Below are positions 26,132-34,389 of a DNA stretch of 64,000 bases, piece after piece (position 1 is the stretch's first letter; each line of letters begins with the position of its first letter). The translations under genes were made by a program, and so were the position numbers. The DNA is taken from the NCBI GenBank assembly GCA_040902585.1, contig JBBDXA010000130.1:1-64000 (forward strand). Direction: 5' to 3'. The stretch is from JBBDXA01 sp040902585 (lineage in GTDB: Bacteria; Planctomycetota; Phycisphaerae; Phycisphaerales; Phycisphaeraceae). The notes under the pieces are model-generated. The model saw only the letters and a program-made list of their open reading frames with translations. It searched no databases and was not told the origin of the DNA.

Positions 26132-27151
26132 ATGAGTACACCCACCCCTGCCGTCACTCCTGACCACATCATGCAAATCGGCCTCGGCTTCTGGGCATCC
26201 AAAACGCTGCTCAGTGCCGTGGAGATGGAGCTGTTCACCGAACTCGCCAAACACCCGGATGACCTGGCGACGCTTCAGGCTCGACTCAAGCTGCACCCGC
26301 GCTCGGCCCGCGACTTTCTCGATACGCTCGTCGCCCTCGGCTTCCTCCAGCGCCAGGAAGGCAAATATCACAACACGGACGCCACCGCCCTCTTCCTCGA
26401 CAAGGCCAAGCCTTCCTACCTCGGCGGCATCCTCGAGATGGCTAACGCCCGGCTCTACGGTTTCTGGAATCACCTTACCGAAGCCCTGCGCACCGGCGAA
26501 CGGCAGAACGAAACCAAGCAAGGCCACGATCTGTTCGACCAGCTCTACGCCGACCCCGCGCGACTGAAACATTTTCTTCACGCCATGAGCGGCCTGAGCA
26601 GGCCCGCCAACCAGCGCATCGCCCAACTCATTCCCTGGAAGCAATACAAAACCTATGTTGACGTGGGCACCGCGCAGGGTGATCTGGCGGTGCAGATCGC
26701 CCTGGCGCAGCCGCACTTGAAAGGCATGGGCTTCGACCTGCCCGAGGTCGGCCCGATCTTTGAAGACTACGTGGCTGACAACAAACTCAGCGAGCGCGTG
26801 AGCTTCGTGCCGGGTTCGTTCTTCACCGATCCGATTCCCAAGGCTGATGTCGTGCTCATGGGTCACATCCTGCACGACTGGGATCTCGAGCAGAAGTTGA
26901 TGCTGCTGCAGAAATCGTTCGACGCCCTTCCGCCCGGCGGGTCCTGCGTGGCGTACGATGCGCTCATCGATGATGACCGCTCCAGGAACGCGTTCGGCCT
27001 GATGATGAGCCTGAACATGCTCATCGAAACCAAGGGCGGCTTCGACTACAGCGGCGCGGACTGCATCGGCTGGATGAAAAAGATCGGCTTCAGGGAGACG
27101 CGCGTCCAGCACCTGGTCGGACCGGATGCGATGGTGGTGGGCGTGAAGTGA
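26132..27151 (+). CDS. SAM-dependent O-methyltransferase (family 2, dimerisation plus catalytic domain)
   Basis: The product is 339 residues. An N-terminal winged-helix dimerisation domain (about 10-100, with GFWASKTLLSAVEMELFTEL) precedes a Rossmann methyltransferase domain. The SAM loop reads YVDVGTAQGDLAVQIA, then GFDLPEV, FVPGSFF and MGHILHDWD, where His and Asp match the catalytic region of family 2 O-methyltransferases such as those acting on hydroxyneurosporene or phenolic substrates. C-terminal GGFDYSGADCIGWMKKIGF is also typical. There is no biosynthetic cluster around it, so the substrate is unknown. A palindromic promoter directly upstream suggests regulation. Confidence 0.9.
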   Translation: MSTPTPAVTPDHIMQIGLGFWASKTLLSAVEMELFTELAKHPDDLATLQARLKLHPRSARDFLDTLVALGFLQRQEGKYHNTDATALFLDKAKPSYLGGILEMANARLYGFWNHLTEALRTGERQNETKQGHDLFDQLYADPARLKHFLHAMSGLSRPANQRIAQLIPWKQYKTYVDVGTAQGDLAVQIALAQPHLKGMGFDLPEVGPIFEDYVADNKLSERVSFVPGSFFTDPIPKADVVLMGHILHDWDLEQKLMLLQKSFDALPPGGSCVAYDALIDDDRSRNAFGLMMSLNMLIETKGGFDYSGADCIGWMKKIGFRETRVQHLVGPDAMVVGVK

Positions 27152-27459
27152 GGGTGAAGGGAAGAAGGGAGAGGAAAATGGAAAGTGGGTGAAGGGAAGT
27201 TGTTGTCGCCCCGGAGGGGTGGAAGTATGTAGCCACGGGTGGAGCGAGCCGCCGGCAGGCGGCGAAGCGAAACCCGTGGCTCGGACGTCGTTCGTGTTCA
27301 CCCGCCCCGGCAGGGGCGGAAGTGCGTCGACGAACTCGACAGCGCACTGTCGCCCCTCCGGGGCGGTCAATCCTCCTCCCGTGGCCCTCTTCCCTTGGCC
27401 CTTTTCCCTCGGCCCTTTTCCCTCGGCCCTTTTCCCTCGGCCCTCCTCCCTTCGCCCTC
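27151..27459. repeat. Repeat-filled spacer: two inverted heptamer arrays around hairpins
   Basis: Seven purine-rich heptamers (27151-27199, for example AGGGAAG) begin on the last base of the methyltransferase stop. Eleven pyrimidine-rich heptamers (27383-27459, alternating GGCCCTT and TTCCCTC) end the block and are roughly their inverse complement. Between them are hairpins AGCCACGGGT (27231-27240)/ACCCGTGGCT (27272-27281) and CCGCCCC/GGGGCGG (27302-27319). No gene fits the 359-base gap. Confidence 0.85.
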
Positions 27460-27510
27460 TCTGCGTTACGATATCCCTTTCCAATTCGTTCCCTTTGCAG
27501 GAGCCTGGTT

Positions 27511-28896
27511 ATGACACGCAACGTCCGCCGTCTTTCCCGTCGTTCGCTATTGAAGCAGGCCGCCGGTTCAGCCGCGGCCCTTTCGATGATGTCCCTCTCC
27601 CGCCGCGTGCTGGGCGCCAACGAGCGCGTCTCGCTGGCCACCGTCGGCACCGCGAATCGGGCCGGCGAGAACACGGATCAACTCAACCCGCTCACCAACA
27701 TTGTCGCCATCTGCGATGTGGATTCGAAGAGTCTCGACCATCGCGGCCGCGCCCTGAGCGAAGCGAAGCAGTATGCCGACTACCGGCAGATGTTCGAGAA
27801 GGAAGAGAAGAACATCGACGCGGTGATGGTCGGCACGCCCGATCATCATCACGCCACCGCCTCAGCCCGCGCCCTGGCGATGGGCAAGCACGTCTACTGC
27901 GAGAAGCCTTTGACACACACCGTGCGCGAAGCCCGCACCATTGCCATGCTCACGAAGAAGCACAAGTGCATCACGCAGATGGGCACGCAGATTCACGCGG
28001 GCGGCAACTATCGCCGGGTGGTCGAACTGATTCAGTCCGGCGCGATCGGAAGCGTCACGCGCGTTCACACCTGGGTCGGCACGCAGTACAGCGGCACCGA
28101 GAACCCCGCCAAGCCGCCGGTGCCCGCGACGCTGAACTGGGACCTCTGGCTCGGCGCTGCGCCGCAGCGCGACTACCACGTGGGGCTGCATCCCTTCGCC
28201 TGGCGCGGGTACTGGGACTTCGGCGGCGGCGGCCTGGCGGACATGGCGTGTCATCACATGGACCTGCCCTTCTGGGCCCTGGGGCTTCGACACCCGACAC
28301 AGGTGAGCGCCCAAGGCCCGCAGCCGCATGATGATCGCTGCCCGCAGTGGCTGGTCGTGGACTATCACTTCCCCGCCCGCGAAAAAGGCAAAGCGGGTCA
28401 CGGCGGATTCCTCGGCGACTCCTCAAAAAACCCGGGTGGGCCCGCTGTGAATCTCACGTGGTACAACGGTGACAAACGCCCCGATGATCTCGCCAAACTC
28501 ACCGCATCACTTCCCGAGCAGCATCGCGGATGGGGCGGCGGCAACATCTTCCAGGGCGATAAGGGTTACCTCCTCGCGGACTATGGCCGACAATTCCTCT
28601 TCGATGCCGACGGCAAACACGTGGACAAATTCGAACGGCCCGCGGCCTTCATCCCCGACTCCATCGGTCATCACAAGGAGTTTGTCGAAGCCATCCGCGC
28701 AGGCGGCGCGACGACGTGTAACTTTGACTATGCCGGTGCTCTCACCGAAGCGGTGCTGCTGGGCAACGTGGCGTACCGCTCGCAGACGAAGCTCGAATGG
28801 AGCGCGGCGAAGTTTGCAGTGACCAACTCGAAGGATGCGAACAAGTGGCTTGATAAGGAATACCGCAAGGGTTGGGAGATCGGGAACATGGCTTGA
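27511..28896 (+). CDS. Tat-exported Gfo/Idh/MocA family oxidoreductase
   Basis: The ATG at 27511 is preceded by AGGAG and begins a twin-arginine signal (RRLSRRSLLKQAAGSAAA); the frame further upstream is repeat sequence. 461 residues. The N-terminal NAD(P)-binding domain reads VSLATVGTANRAG, IVAICDVD and the hallmark EKPLTHTVREAR; the C-terminal domain includes WDLWLGAAPQRDYH and HHMDLPFWALG. Exported members are abundant in Planctomycetes and may carry their cofactor through Tat. The glycine loop is unusual (GTANRAG rather than GxGxxG). It pairs with a sugar isomerase-like gene downstream; carbohydrate oxidation is inferred. Confidence 0.93.
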   Translation: MTRNVRRLSRRSLLKQAAGSAAALSMMSLSRRVLGANERVSLATVGTANRAGENTDQLNPLTNIVAICDVDSKSLDHRGRALSEAKQYADYRQMFEKEEKNIDAVMVGTPDHHHATASARALAMGKHVYCEKPLTHTVREARTIAMLTKKHKCITQMGTQIHAGGNYRRVVELIQSGAIGSVTRVHTWVGTQYSGTENPAKPPVPATLNWDLWLGAAPQRDYHVGLHPFAWRGYWDFGGGGLADMACHHMDLPFWALGLRHPTQVSAQGPQPHDDRCPQWLVVDYHFPAREKGKAGHGGFLGDSSKNPGGPAVNLTWYNGDKRPDDLAKLTASLPEQHRGWGGGNIFQGDKGYLLADYGRQFLFDADGKHVDKFERPAAFIPDSIGHHKEFVEAIRAGGATTCNFDYAGALTEAVLLGNVAYRSQTKLEWSAAKFAVTNSKDANKWLDKEYRKGWEIGNMA

Positions 28897-28898
28897 CG

Positions 28899-29033
28899 AC
28901 TCCCCTCCCTCTAAGGGAGGGGCCGGGGGAGGGTGAGCCGAACGAACGGGACCGATCACGGCTGCAACGAAACGCAACGAACTCCGTTTGCCCGACCCTC
29001 CCCTAACCCCTCCCTAAGAGGGAGGGGAATGAG
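28899..29033. repeat. Two-armed GAGGGAGGGG element, copy 2
   Basis: The left arm (28899-28937) and right arm (28993-29033) are inverted and each holds the CCCCTCCC/GGGAGGGG hairpin. The centre shares TGCAACGAA and GATCA with copy 1. It occupies the spacer between two genes of one likely operon. Confidence 0.88.
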
Positions 29034-29053
29034 ACAGCATCCCCCGCCTGCAA

Positions 29054-29081
29054 ACTCCTCACTCCTCACTCCTTCTTCACC
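29054..29081. repeat. Heptanucleotide array, four units
   Basis: Four seven-base units (ACTCCTC twice, then variants) end one base before the ATG at 29083, where a Shine-Dalgarno sequence would be expected. None is present. Confidence 0.8.
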
Positions 29082-29082
29082 C

Positions 29083-29958
29083 ATGCTCACCCGCCGCCAA
29101 TTCTGTGTCACTTCAGCCGCGCTCGCCGCGAGCGCCGGCAGCGTTTCCTTCCTTCGCGCCGTCAAGGATGAGCCGTTCAAGCTCAACTACATGCTCGCCT
29201 CGGCGATGTACGGCAAGCTGCCGATAGCCGAAGTCGTCGCGCAGGTGCCCAAGACCGGCGCGGCCTACATCGACCTCTGGCGTGCGCCGCATGCCGACCA
29301 GCGCGAGCAGGTCGGGAAGATGGGCGTGGATGCCTTTGCCGCGCTCTTGAAGAAGCATGAGGTGAAACTCGGCGCAGCCACGATCTGGGGTCAGCCCTTC
29401 GCCGAGGAACTCCGCTTCGTTCACAAGCTCGGCGGCAAAATGGTCGTCACCGGCTTCGTGCCTAAGAGCGAACCGAAGCCGTTTATCGAAAAGCTCAAGC
29501 CGCAGCTTGCGGTGGCGGAAGAGTTGAACATGACCGTGGCGATCGAGAATCATGGCGCGGACTTCGCCGCCATTCGCGCCTTCGCCCAGGTCGCGCCGCC
29601 GCAGGTGGCGATTGCCCTCGCCCCGTATCACCTGCCGCAGGATGCGAAGGCGATCGGCAAACTCATTGAGGACATCGCTCCGAAACTCGGCCTCTTCTAC
29701 GCCTGGCAGCACGGCAAGGGCGCGATGACCAGGCAGCCGAAGGAAGATGAACTGCTGCAACTGCCCGGCCGCGGCGAGTTGGACTTCGGCCCGATGGTCG
29801 CGGCGTTGAAAAAGGCGAAATACATGGGCTTCACCGAGATCTTCATGCATCCGTTCCCGCGCGGCATCCCCATCCTCGACACGGCCGAGGCGGTGACGGA
29901 AGAGATCAACCGCGCGAGGACCTATCTGGCGAAAGCGGAAGTGAACGCGTCACATTAA
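29083..29958 (+). CDS. Tat-exported sugar phosphate isomerase/epimerase-like TIM barrel protein
   Basis: The product is 291 residues from the ATG at 29083; the upstream frame is repeat sequence. The N-terminus MLTRRQFCVTSAALAASAGS is a Tat-type signal. The rest fits the xylose isomerase-like AP endonuclease-2 fold: NYMLASAMYG, VAIENHGADFAAIRAFAQ, VAIALAPYHL and FTEIFMHPFPRG. Typical metal ligands (Glu, His) appear in the IENHG and MHPF segments. It follows the Gfo/Idh/MocA gene, a pairing frequent in this phylum, so both probably act on the same sugar. The reaction is not determined. Confidence 0.87.
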   Translation: MLTRRQFCVTSAALAASAGSVSFLRAVKDEPFKLNYMLASAMYGKLPIAEVVAQVPKTGAAYIDLWRAPHADQREQVGKMGVDAFAALLKKHEVKLGAATIWGQPFAEELRFVHKLGGKMVVTGFVPKSEPKPFIEKLKPQLAVAEELNMTVAIENHGADFAAIRAFAQVAPPQVAIALAPYHLPQDAKAIGKLIEDIAPKLGLFYAWQHGKGAMTRQPKEDELLQLPGRGELDFGPMVAALKKAKYMGFTEIFMHPFPRGIPILDTAEAVTEEINRARTYLAKAEVNASH

Positions 29959-29979
29959 CAGTCGGGCCGATTTGTCTCT

Positions 29980-30061
29980 TTGAAATATTGCCGGTTCTGA
30001 TATAATGATTTCACGAGTGGTCGCTCGACCACTGCAAGCACGTTCACATTCTATTGAGGAG
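29980..30061 (+). promoter_or_regulatory. Promoter, palindromic leader and Shine-Dalgarno of the PEP-CTERM gene
   Basis: TTGAAA (29980-29985) and TATAAT (30001-30006) are 15 bases apart. The leader holds a perfect 8+8 palindrome around CT, AGTGGTCGCTCGACCACT (30016-30033), a possible operator or hairpin. GAGGAG (30056-30061) lies seven bases before the ATG at 30069. Confidence 0.6.
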
Positions 30062-30068
30062 TATGAGT

Positions 30069-31433
30069 ATGAAGACGCGTAAGATCTGGAAGTTGGTTGC
30101 GCTATCGCTGGTCCTGCTGGGAGCGAGTCAGTCCCATGCGGTGACGGCCTTGGTGTCGGACAATTTCAACGACAACTCTCTGAACGGAGCGCTGTGGTCG
30201 ACGAACACGGCGATCCCCCAGGGCAGCGCGAGCGTCATCGAACAGAACATGCGAATCGAGCTGACCAACCGCGGTTATCTGAACACGGTCGCCAGCTTCG
30301 CGCCCGGCGCTCAGGCGGAAGACGGCCTGCGCATCACCGGCACGTGGACCTTCAACCGCAGCGATGACTTCCTCCAGATCCTGACCCGCAGCGACGGCCA
30401 GGTCGATCCGGGCAACTGCTGCGGCGAAACGTTCAGAGGCATCGAGTTCATCGTGGCCGCATCGGGCGTCGGCAACAACATGACCATCAGCGGCCGGGGT
30501 GCGACCATCACGGGCATCACCAACGCGGGCGCCCTCGGCGCGTCAGCGGGTGAAACCTACAACTTTGAAATCCGCGACAACGGCACCAACCTGACCTTCA
30601 CCATGAACCAGGTCGGCGGCTCCAAGCAGCGCACCGTCACTGCCGCCAGCACCTTCAGCCCGGGCACCAACCTGGTCACGTTCCATAACCGCGAGTTCAA
30701 CAACGGCGTGTCGGAACAGGCATTCCTCGATAACGTCGCCATCACCTCGCCCACTTCCCTTCAGCCGCTGGGCGTTCCCGTGCTGCTTCAGGATAATTTC
30801 AACGACAACAGCATCGACGGCAGCAAGTGGCTGACCAACACCGGCGTCGGCGGCTCCAGCGTCACGGAAACCAACGGGCGCATCCAGATGGCCGCCCGCG
30901 GCTACCTCGTCACCCAGGCCAACTTCGACCCCGTCGCCAACAACGGCCTCCAGATCGCCGGCCGCTGGACCTTCGGTGCCGACGACTTCATGCAGATCCT
31001 CACCCGCAGCGACGGCCAGATCGATCCCGGCAACTGCTGCGGTGAAACCCTCAACGGCATCGAGTTCTTCGCCTTCGAAGGCAACAGCATGCAGATTTCC
31101 CGTCGCGTCGCCGGCGTCAACACCGTCCTGACCAGCGGCGGCGTCGACATCCTGCCCGGCGATGTCTTTGACTTCCTCATCACCGACGACGGCACCAACG
31201 TCACGTTCCTGCTCTCGCAGGTCGGCGGCGACGGCACCACCGCCTTCCTCTCCACCAGCGACTCCACCAGCTACGCCCTGGACCGCATCGTGTTCCACAA
31301 CCGCGAAGGTGGCCATACCTCCAACCTCGATGACGTGTTCATCACCGCACTCGTCGCCGTGCCCGAGCCCGCCTCGCTCATGCTCCTGCTCATCGGTGGC
31401 GGCGCGATCATGCGGCGACGACGCCTGGCGTAA
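30069..31433 (+). CDS. PEP-CTERM exported protein with a duplicated domain
   Basis: The product is 454 residues. I chose the ATG at 30069 because GAGGAG is seven bases upstream and the signal peptide follows (LVALSLVLLGASQSHA). Two homologous domains of about 190 residues follow; each has DNFNDNS, then RGYL, then LQILTRSDGQ or MQILTRSDGQ, then IDPGNCCGET or VDPGNCCGET, suggesting a concanavalin/LamG-like beta sandwich. The C-terminus is a classic PEP-CTERM anchor: VPEPASLML, a hydrophobic helix and RRRRLA. Such proteins are processed by exosortase and linked to extracellular matrix. The adjacent Cys pair in each domain is unusual. A strong terminator follows, so it is monocistronic. Confidence 0.92.
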   Translation: MKTRKIWKLVALSLVLLGASQSHAVTALVSDNFNDNSLNGALWSTNTAIPQGSASVIEQNMRIELTNRGYLNTVASFAPGAQAEDGLRITGTWTFNRSDDFLQILTRSDGQVDPGNCCGETFRGIEFIVAASGVGNNMTISGRGATITGITNAGALGASAGETYNFEIRDNGTNLTFTMNQVGGSKQRTVTAASTFSPGTNLVTFHNREFNNGVSEQAFLDNVAITSPTSLQPLGVPVLLQDNFNDNSIDGSKWLTNTGVGGSSVTETNGRIQMAARGYLVTQANFDPVANNGLQIAGRWTFGADDFMQILTRSDGQIDPGNCCGETLNGIEFFAFEGNSMQISRRVAGVNTVLTSGGVDILPGDVFDFLITDDGTNVTFLLSQVGGDGTTAFLSTSDSTSYALDRIVFHNREGGHTSNLDDVFITALVAVPEPASLMLLLIGGGAIMRRRRLA

Positions 31434-31463
31434 GCCGGCATGATCGAATTGAACGAGAAACAC

Positions 31464-31492
31464 AACCCCGGCAACCGCCGGGGTTTTTCTTT
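31464..31492 (+). terminator. Rho-independent terminator of the PEP-CTERM gene
   Basis: AACCCCGGC, loop AACC, GCCGGGGTT, then a T-rich run (TTTTTCTTTG). The stem is perfect and the position, 31 bases after the stop, is right. Confidence 0.92.
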
Positions 31493-31500
31493 GTTGTGCC

Positions 31501-31644
31501 GGGTGCCACGGCCGGGTGCCGGGTGCCACGAGGTGGGGCAGGCCCAAGCAGACCCGTGCAGGCGTCGTGTGGTATGGATCGTTCGAGAGTCCTCAGGCGT
31601 TCCGCACGGGTCCCGTCGGCGGCCCTCCGTGACCCGTGGCACCC
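31501..31644. repeat. Cloverleaf-like GGGTGCCACGG element, copy 3
   Basis: The outer ends GGGTGCCACG and CGTGGCACCC are inverted. The core 31551-31613 is the reverse complement of 25056-25118 at 62 of 63 positions. An extra GGGTGCC repeat lies near the left end. It separates a terminator from the promoter of the regB-like gene. Confidence 0.92.
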
Positions 31645-31678
31645 GACAGTCTGCCCCGCCGCTTCCCCCAGCCTTCCC

Positions 31679-31684
31679 TACCAT
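31679..31684 (+). promoter_or_regulatory. -10 box TACCAT, leaderless type
   Basis: TACCAT ends six bases before the ATG at 31691 of the regB-like gene. No Shine-Dalgarno sequence is present. Confidence 0.5.
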
Positions 31685-31690
31685 GTCCAC

Positions 31691-33070
31691 ATGCCCCACG
31701 ACGGCTCCACGACTCTGGACTCCCACGATGAACCCGCCCCCGGCGAGCATCCCGAGCGCGAGCTGACCCACAGCGTTGCCGCTGCGCCCGACAGCATCGC
31801 TGCTTCGCTCTCGCATCGGCCTGACGTCTTCATCGTCCTCACCTGGCTGGTGCGCCTGCGCTGGTTCGCGCTGCTCGGCCAGGGGGCGGCCATCGTCATC
31901 GCCCTGGTCGTGTTCGATCTGGAGCTTCCCTTGGGCGCGCTCATCGCCGTGATGGCAGCGACCGCGGTGACCAACCTCGCCCTCGTCTTCTTCATGCGCT
32001 ACACCACCGCCGGCCCGCAGTGGCTGGTCTTCGCCGTCCTGCTCTTTGACGTGATCATTCTCACCGCCATGCTCGCCCTTACCGGCGGCAGGCACAACCC
32101 GTTCTGCCTGCTCTATCTCATTCATGTGGCGATGGCGGTCGTCGTGCTGCCCGCCCGATGGGTGTGGACCCTCTTCGGCGAATCACTCGCAGCCTTCTCG
32201 CTCCTCTTTGTCTGGTTCATCCCGCTGAAGGAAACGCCATCAACGCCCAAGTGGATGCTGCCCGCGGGCACTTGGGCGGCGCTGGCGATCGCTTCAGGCC
32301 TGATCGCCTACTTCATCGGCCGCCTTCGCTTGACCCTGCGCATGCGCGAAGAGCAGATGGCTGCTATGCAGTCGCGCATGACCGCCAGTCAGCGACTCGC
32401 TTCGCTCACCACCCTCGCAGCCGGCGCTGCTCACGAACTCGGCACGCCGCTGGGCACCATCGCCCTCGTCAGCCACGAACTTCAGCAGCAGGCGGAAAAG
32501 CTCGGCCTGCCCGCGCAGGCGGTCGAAGATGTCCGTCTTATCCGCGACGAAGTTGATCGCTGCCGGCGAATCCTTGATCGCATGCACATCGACAGCCTGC
32601 ATCAGTCCGATGAATCGCCCGTGACTCTCGCGAGCGATGAACTCATCAATGAAATCAAGGCTGACCTGAAACCCGGGCAGGCGGCAATGCTGGATGTGAC
32701 CGTTTCATCGGCGGTCTCTAAGATGACGGTTCGCCGATCCGCCCTGACGCAGACGCTGGGCATCCTGATTCAAAACGCGTTCGACGCTTCGGAAATGAAG
32801 CACACGCGTGTGAGCCTGACGATCGAAAGCGAAGACGGCAACCTCGTCTTCACCGTGAAAGACCAGGGCGAAGGTATGAGCAGCGAGCAACTGCGGCGCA
32901 TCGGCGAACCATTCGTCACCACCAAAGGCCCGCAGCGCGGCCTGGGCCTGGGCCTGTTCCTCGCACGACTCATGGCCGAACACCTGCGCGGCAGCCTGAA
33001 GCTGCGCTCGGCACTGGGTAAGGGGACGACGTGTGTACTGAGATTCCCGCGCGAGCGCTCCGGCTCATAG
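31691..33070 (+). CDS. regB: RegB/PrrB-type redox-sensing histidine kinase
   Basis: The product is 459 residues from the ATG at 31691; the frame upstream is repeat sequence. Six membrane helices (about 45-215) are followed by a kinase core. Three RegB landmarks are visible: the quinone-site heptapeptide GGRHNPF (132-138), the H box AAHELGTPLGTIAL with phosphoacceptor His248, and a Cys at 291 (DRCRRIL), near where RegB has its redox-active Cys. The ATPase part has NAFDAS, DQGEGM and GLGLGLFLARL. RegB homologues sense ubiquinone redox state and control respiration genes. It lies beside a RegA-like gene and the oxidase cluster. The organism's quinone is unknown. Confidence 0.88.
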   Translation: MPHDGSTTLDSHDEPAPGEHPERELTHSVAAAPDSIAASLSHRPDVFIVLTWLVRLRWFALLGQGAAIVIALVVFDLELPLGALIAVMAATAVTNLALVFFMRYTTAGPQWLVFAVLLFDVIILTAMLALTGGRHNPFCLLYLIHVAMAVVVLPARWVWTLFGESLAAFSLLFVWFIPLKETPSTPKWMLPAGTWAALAIASGLIAYFIGRLRLTLRMREEQMAAMQSRMTASQRLASLTTLAAGAAHELGTPLGTIALVSHELQQQAEKLGLPAQAVEDVRLIRDEVDRCRRILDRMHIDSLHQSDESPVTLASDELINEIKADLKPGQAAMLDVTVSSAVSKMTVRRSALTQTLGILIQNAFDASEMKHTRVSLTIESEDGNLVFTVKDQGEGMSSEQLRRIGEPFVTTKGPQRGLGLGLFLARLMAEHLRGSLKLRSALGKGTTCVLRFPRERSGS

Positions 33071-33097
33071 CTCATGACTCAAAGCTCAAAGCTCATG
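33063..33097. repeat. Heptanucleotide array spanning the regB stop and regA start
   Basis: Five units of the form (G/A)CTCA(T/A)(A/G), for example GCTCATG, include the regB stop codon (33068-33070) and both candidate regA start codons (33074 and 33095). Confidence 0.85.
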
Positions 33098-33661
33098 GAA
33101 AAAGCCAAGGCCAGATTGTTTCACCCCATCCTCATCGTCGATGACGACCGTATCTTCCGCACGCGCCTGGTGCGCGCTTTGGAAGACCGCGGCCTGCGCA
33201 CGCACGGCGCGGCTGACTCGGCTGAGGCCGTCCGCCTCATGCACGAGATCAAGCCCGTTCGCGCAATCGTCGACCTGCGCATGGCGGAAGAGTCCGGCCT
33301 CGACGTCATTCAGAAACTCAAAGCCATCGATCCCAAACTCGCCGTCATCGTTCTCACGGGTTATGGCAGCATCGCCACCGCCAAGGAAGCGATTCGCCGC
33401 GGCGCGCTCGATTACCTCACCAAGCCCGCCGACGCGGATCAGATACTTTCAATCTTTGAAAAGGCGGATGCCCCGCAGGGCGAGCGCGCCACGCCGCCGG
33501 AGTCTGCCCCATCGCTCGCCCAGGTGGAATGGGAACATATTCAGCGCGTGCTGGCGGATTGCGACGGCAACATATCTCAGGCCGCCCGCGTGCTGGGCAT
33601 CCATCGACGCTCGCTCCAAAGGAAACTATCTAAGCTCCCACCTCCTGAAATCGAAGGATGA
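33074..33661 (+). CDS. regA: RegA/PrrA-type response regulator
   Basis: The product is 195 residues from ATG 33074; ATG 33095 (MEKAKARLFHP) is equally likely because the first seven codons are heptamer repeat. The receiver has ILIVDDD, phosphoacceptor Asp67 in VDLRMAEESGLD, LTGYGS and LTKPAD. A short Pro-rich linker leads to a Fis-type helix-turn-helix: GNISQAARVLGIHRRSLQRKL, close to the characteristic RegA C-terminus. RegA activates or represses oxidase, fixation and anaerobic genes. It is coupled to the upstream kinase (four bases between stop and start) and convergent with the oxidase genes. Confidence 0.9.
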   Translation: MTQSSKLMEKAKARLFHPILIVDDDRIFRTRLVRALEDRGLRTHGAADSAEAVRLMHEIKPVRAIVDLRMAEESGLDVIQKLKAIDPKLAVIVLTGYGSIATAKEAIRRGALDYLTKPADADQILSIFEKADAPQGERATPPESAPSLAQVEWEHIQRVLADCDGNISQAARVLGIHRRSLQRKLSKLPPPEIEG

Positions 33662-33662
33662 C

Positions 33663-33703
33663 GCCGCTTGCGGCTTCGCACCCCCAGCCGCTTGCGGCTT
33701 AGC
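33663..33703 (+). repeat. Two tandem copies of the 17-base repeat
   Basis: GCCGCTTGCGGCTTCGC at 33663-33679 and the variant GCCGCTTGCGGCTTAGC at 33687-33703. Each is a small hairpin (GCCGC/GCGGC). They lie in the 53-base gap between the convergent regA and cox3-like genes. Confidence 0.85.
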
Positions 33704-33714
33704 GCTTCGCCATC

Positions 33715-34317
33715 TCATCTCAGAAACACAAACACTCCGAACATCATCACCCACACCGCATCCAGAAAGTGCCAGTACATCACCAGTCGCGACACCGGCG
33801 AGTAGTTTTCATGATCGTACGCTCCACGAAACGCCCGGCGAACTGTGATACTCAATGGTATTAACCCGCTCAACACGTGAGCCGCGTGCAGCAGGATCAG
33901 TGCAAAGGTGAGTCCGTACAGTCCCACGCCGCGTGCTTTCATCGTCGCGTGTGTATCCAGCAGTAAAATAAGACTCGGCACCTGCACGATGACAAAGAGA
34001 AATGACAACACGAGTGACGCCATCATCCACAAACGAAACGATCGTTGCTTCTCCCGCCGCACCAGCCTTCGCGCTACCTCGATCGCCCCACTCGCCGCCA
34101 GCAGGATGCCCGTGCTCAGCCACAGCGACCACGGCACCTCCAGTTTCAGCGCGGTCTTCGCCGCCAGCCTGCCGCGCACCAGCAGATAGCCCAGCATGGC
34201 CGCGAGAAACAACATGGTCAGCGCCGCCAGGAACAACCACATGCCCACCGCCTCCGCCCTTCGCGGCGAAAGACCCGCGGGCTCCGGCGACTCAACCTCG
34301 ATCGGCGTTGTATGCAT
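33715..34317 (-). CDS. Second cytochrome c oxidase subunit III-like protein
   Basis: The product is 200 residues from the ATG at 34317 (a GTG at 34332 is possible). Five hydrophobic helices and GMWLFLAALTMLF near the N-terminus, HAAHVLSG in the middle and SPVSRLVMYWHFLDAVWVMMFGV at the end match the heme-copper oxidase subunit III family. A fuller subunit III gene lies 450 bases upstream in the same operon, so the cluster has two. This one ends the oxidase operon. It may be an alternative subunit or an assembly factor; subunit III is thought to stabilise turnover. Confidence 0.85.
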   Translation of the reverse strand: MHTTPIEVESPEPAGLSPRRAEAVGMWLFLAALTMLFLAAMLGYLLVRGRLAAKTALKLEVPWSLWLSTGILLAASGAIEVARRLVRREKQRSFRLWMMASLVLSFLFVIVQVPSLILLLDTHATMKARGVGLYGLTFALILLHAAHVLSGLIPLSITVRRAFRGAYDHENYSPVSRLVMYWHFLDAVWVMMFGVFVFLR

Positions 34318-34329
34318 CACTTCCAGCCT

Positions 34330-34389
34330 CACAGTTCCTCCGCTCCTCTACCTCCCCGTACTTCCTCTACTTCCTCTACATACTTCCTT
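34330..34389. repeat. Pyrimidine-rich simple repeat
   Basis: A nine-base period based on CTTCCTCTA lies between the second cox3-like gene and the cox4 stop. Its reverse complement resembles the AGAGGAGGT repeats at 47518-47615. Confidence 0.6.

Noticed and set aside
27383..27459. CRISPR array
   Set aside because: The units are seven bases without spacers; it is a simple tandem array and no cas gene is in the window.
28933..29082. N-terminal extension of the sugar isomerase-like protein
   Set aside because: The extra codons are the repeat element and heptamer array; the Tat signal begins at ATG 29083.
31496..31690. N-terminal extension of the RegB-like kinase
   Set aside because: The extension is the cloverleaf-like repeat; a -10 box sits six bases before ATG 31691.
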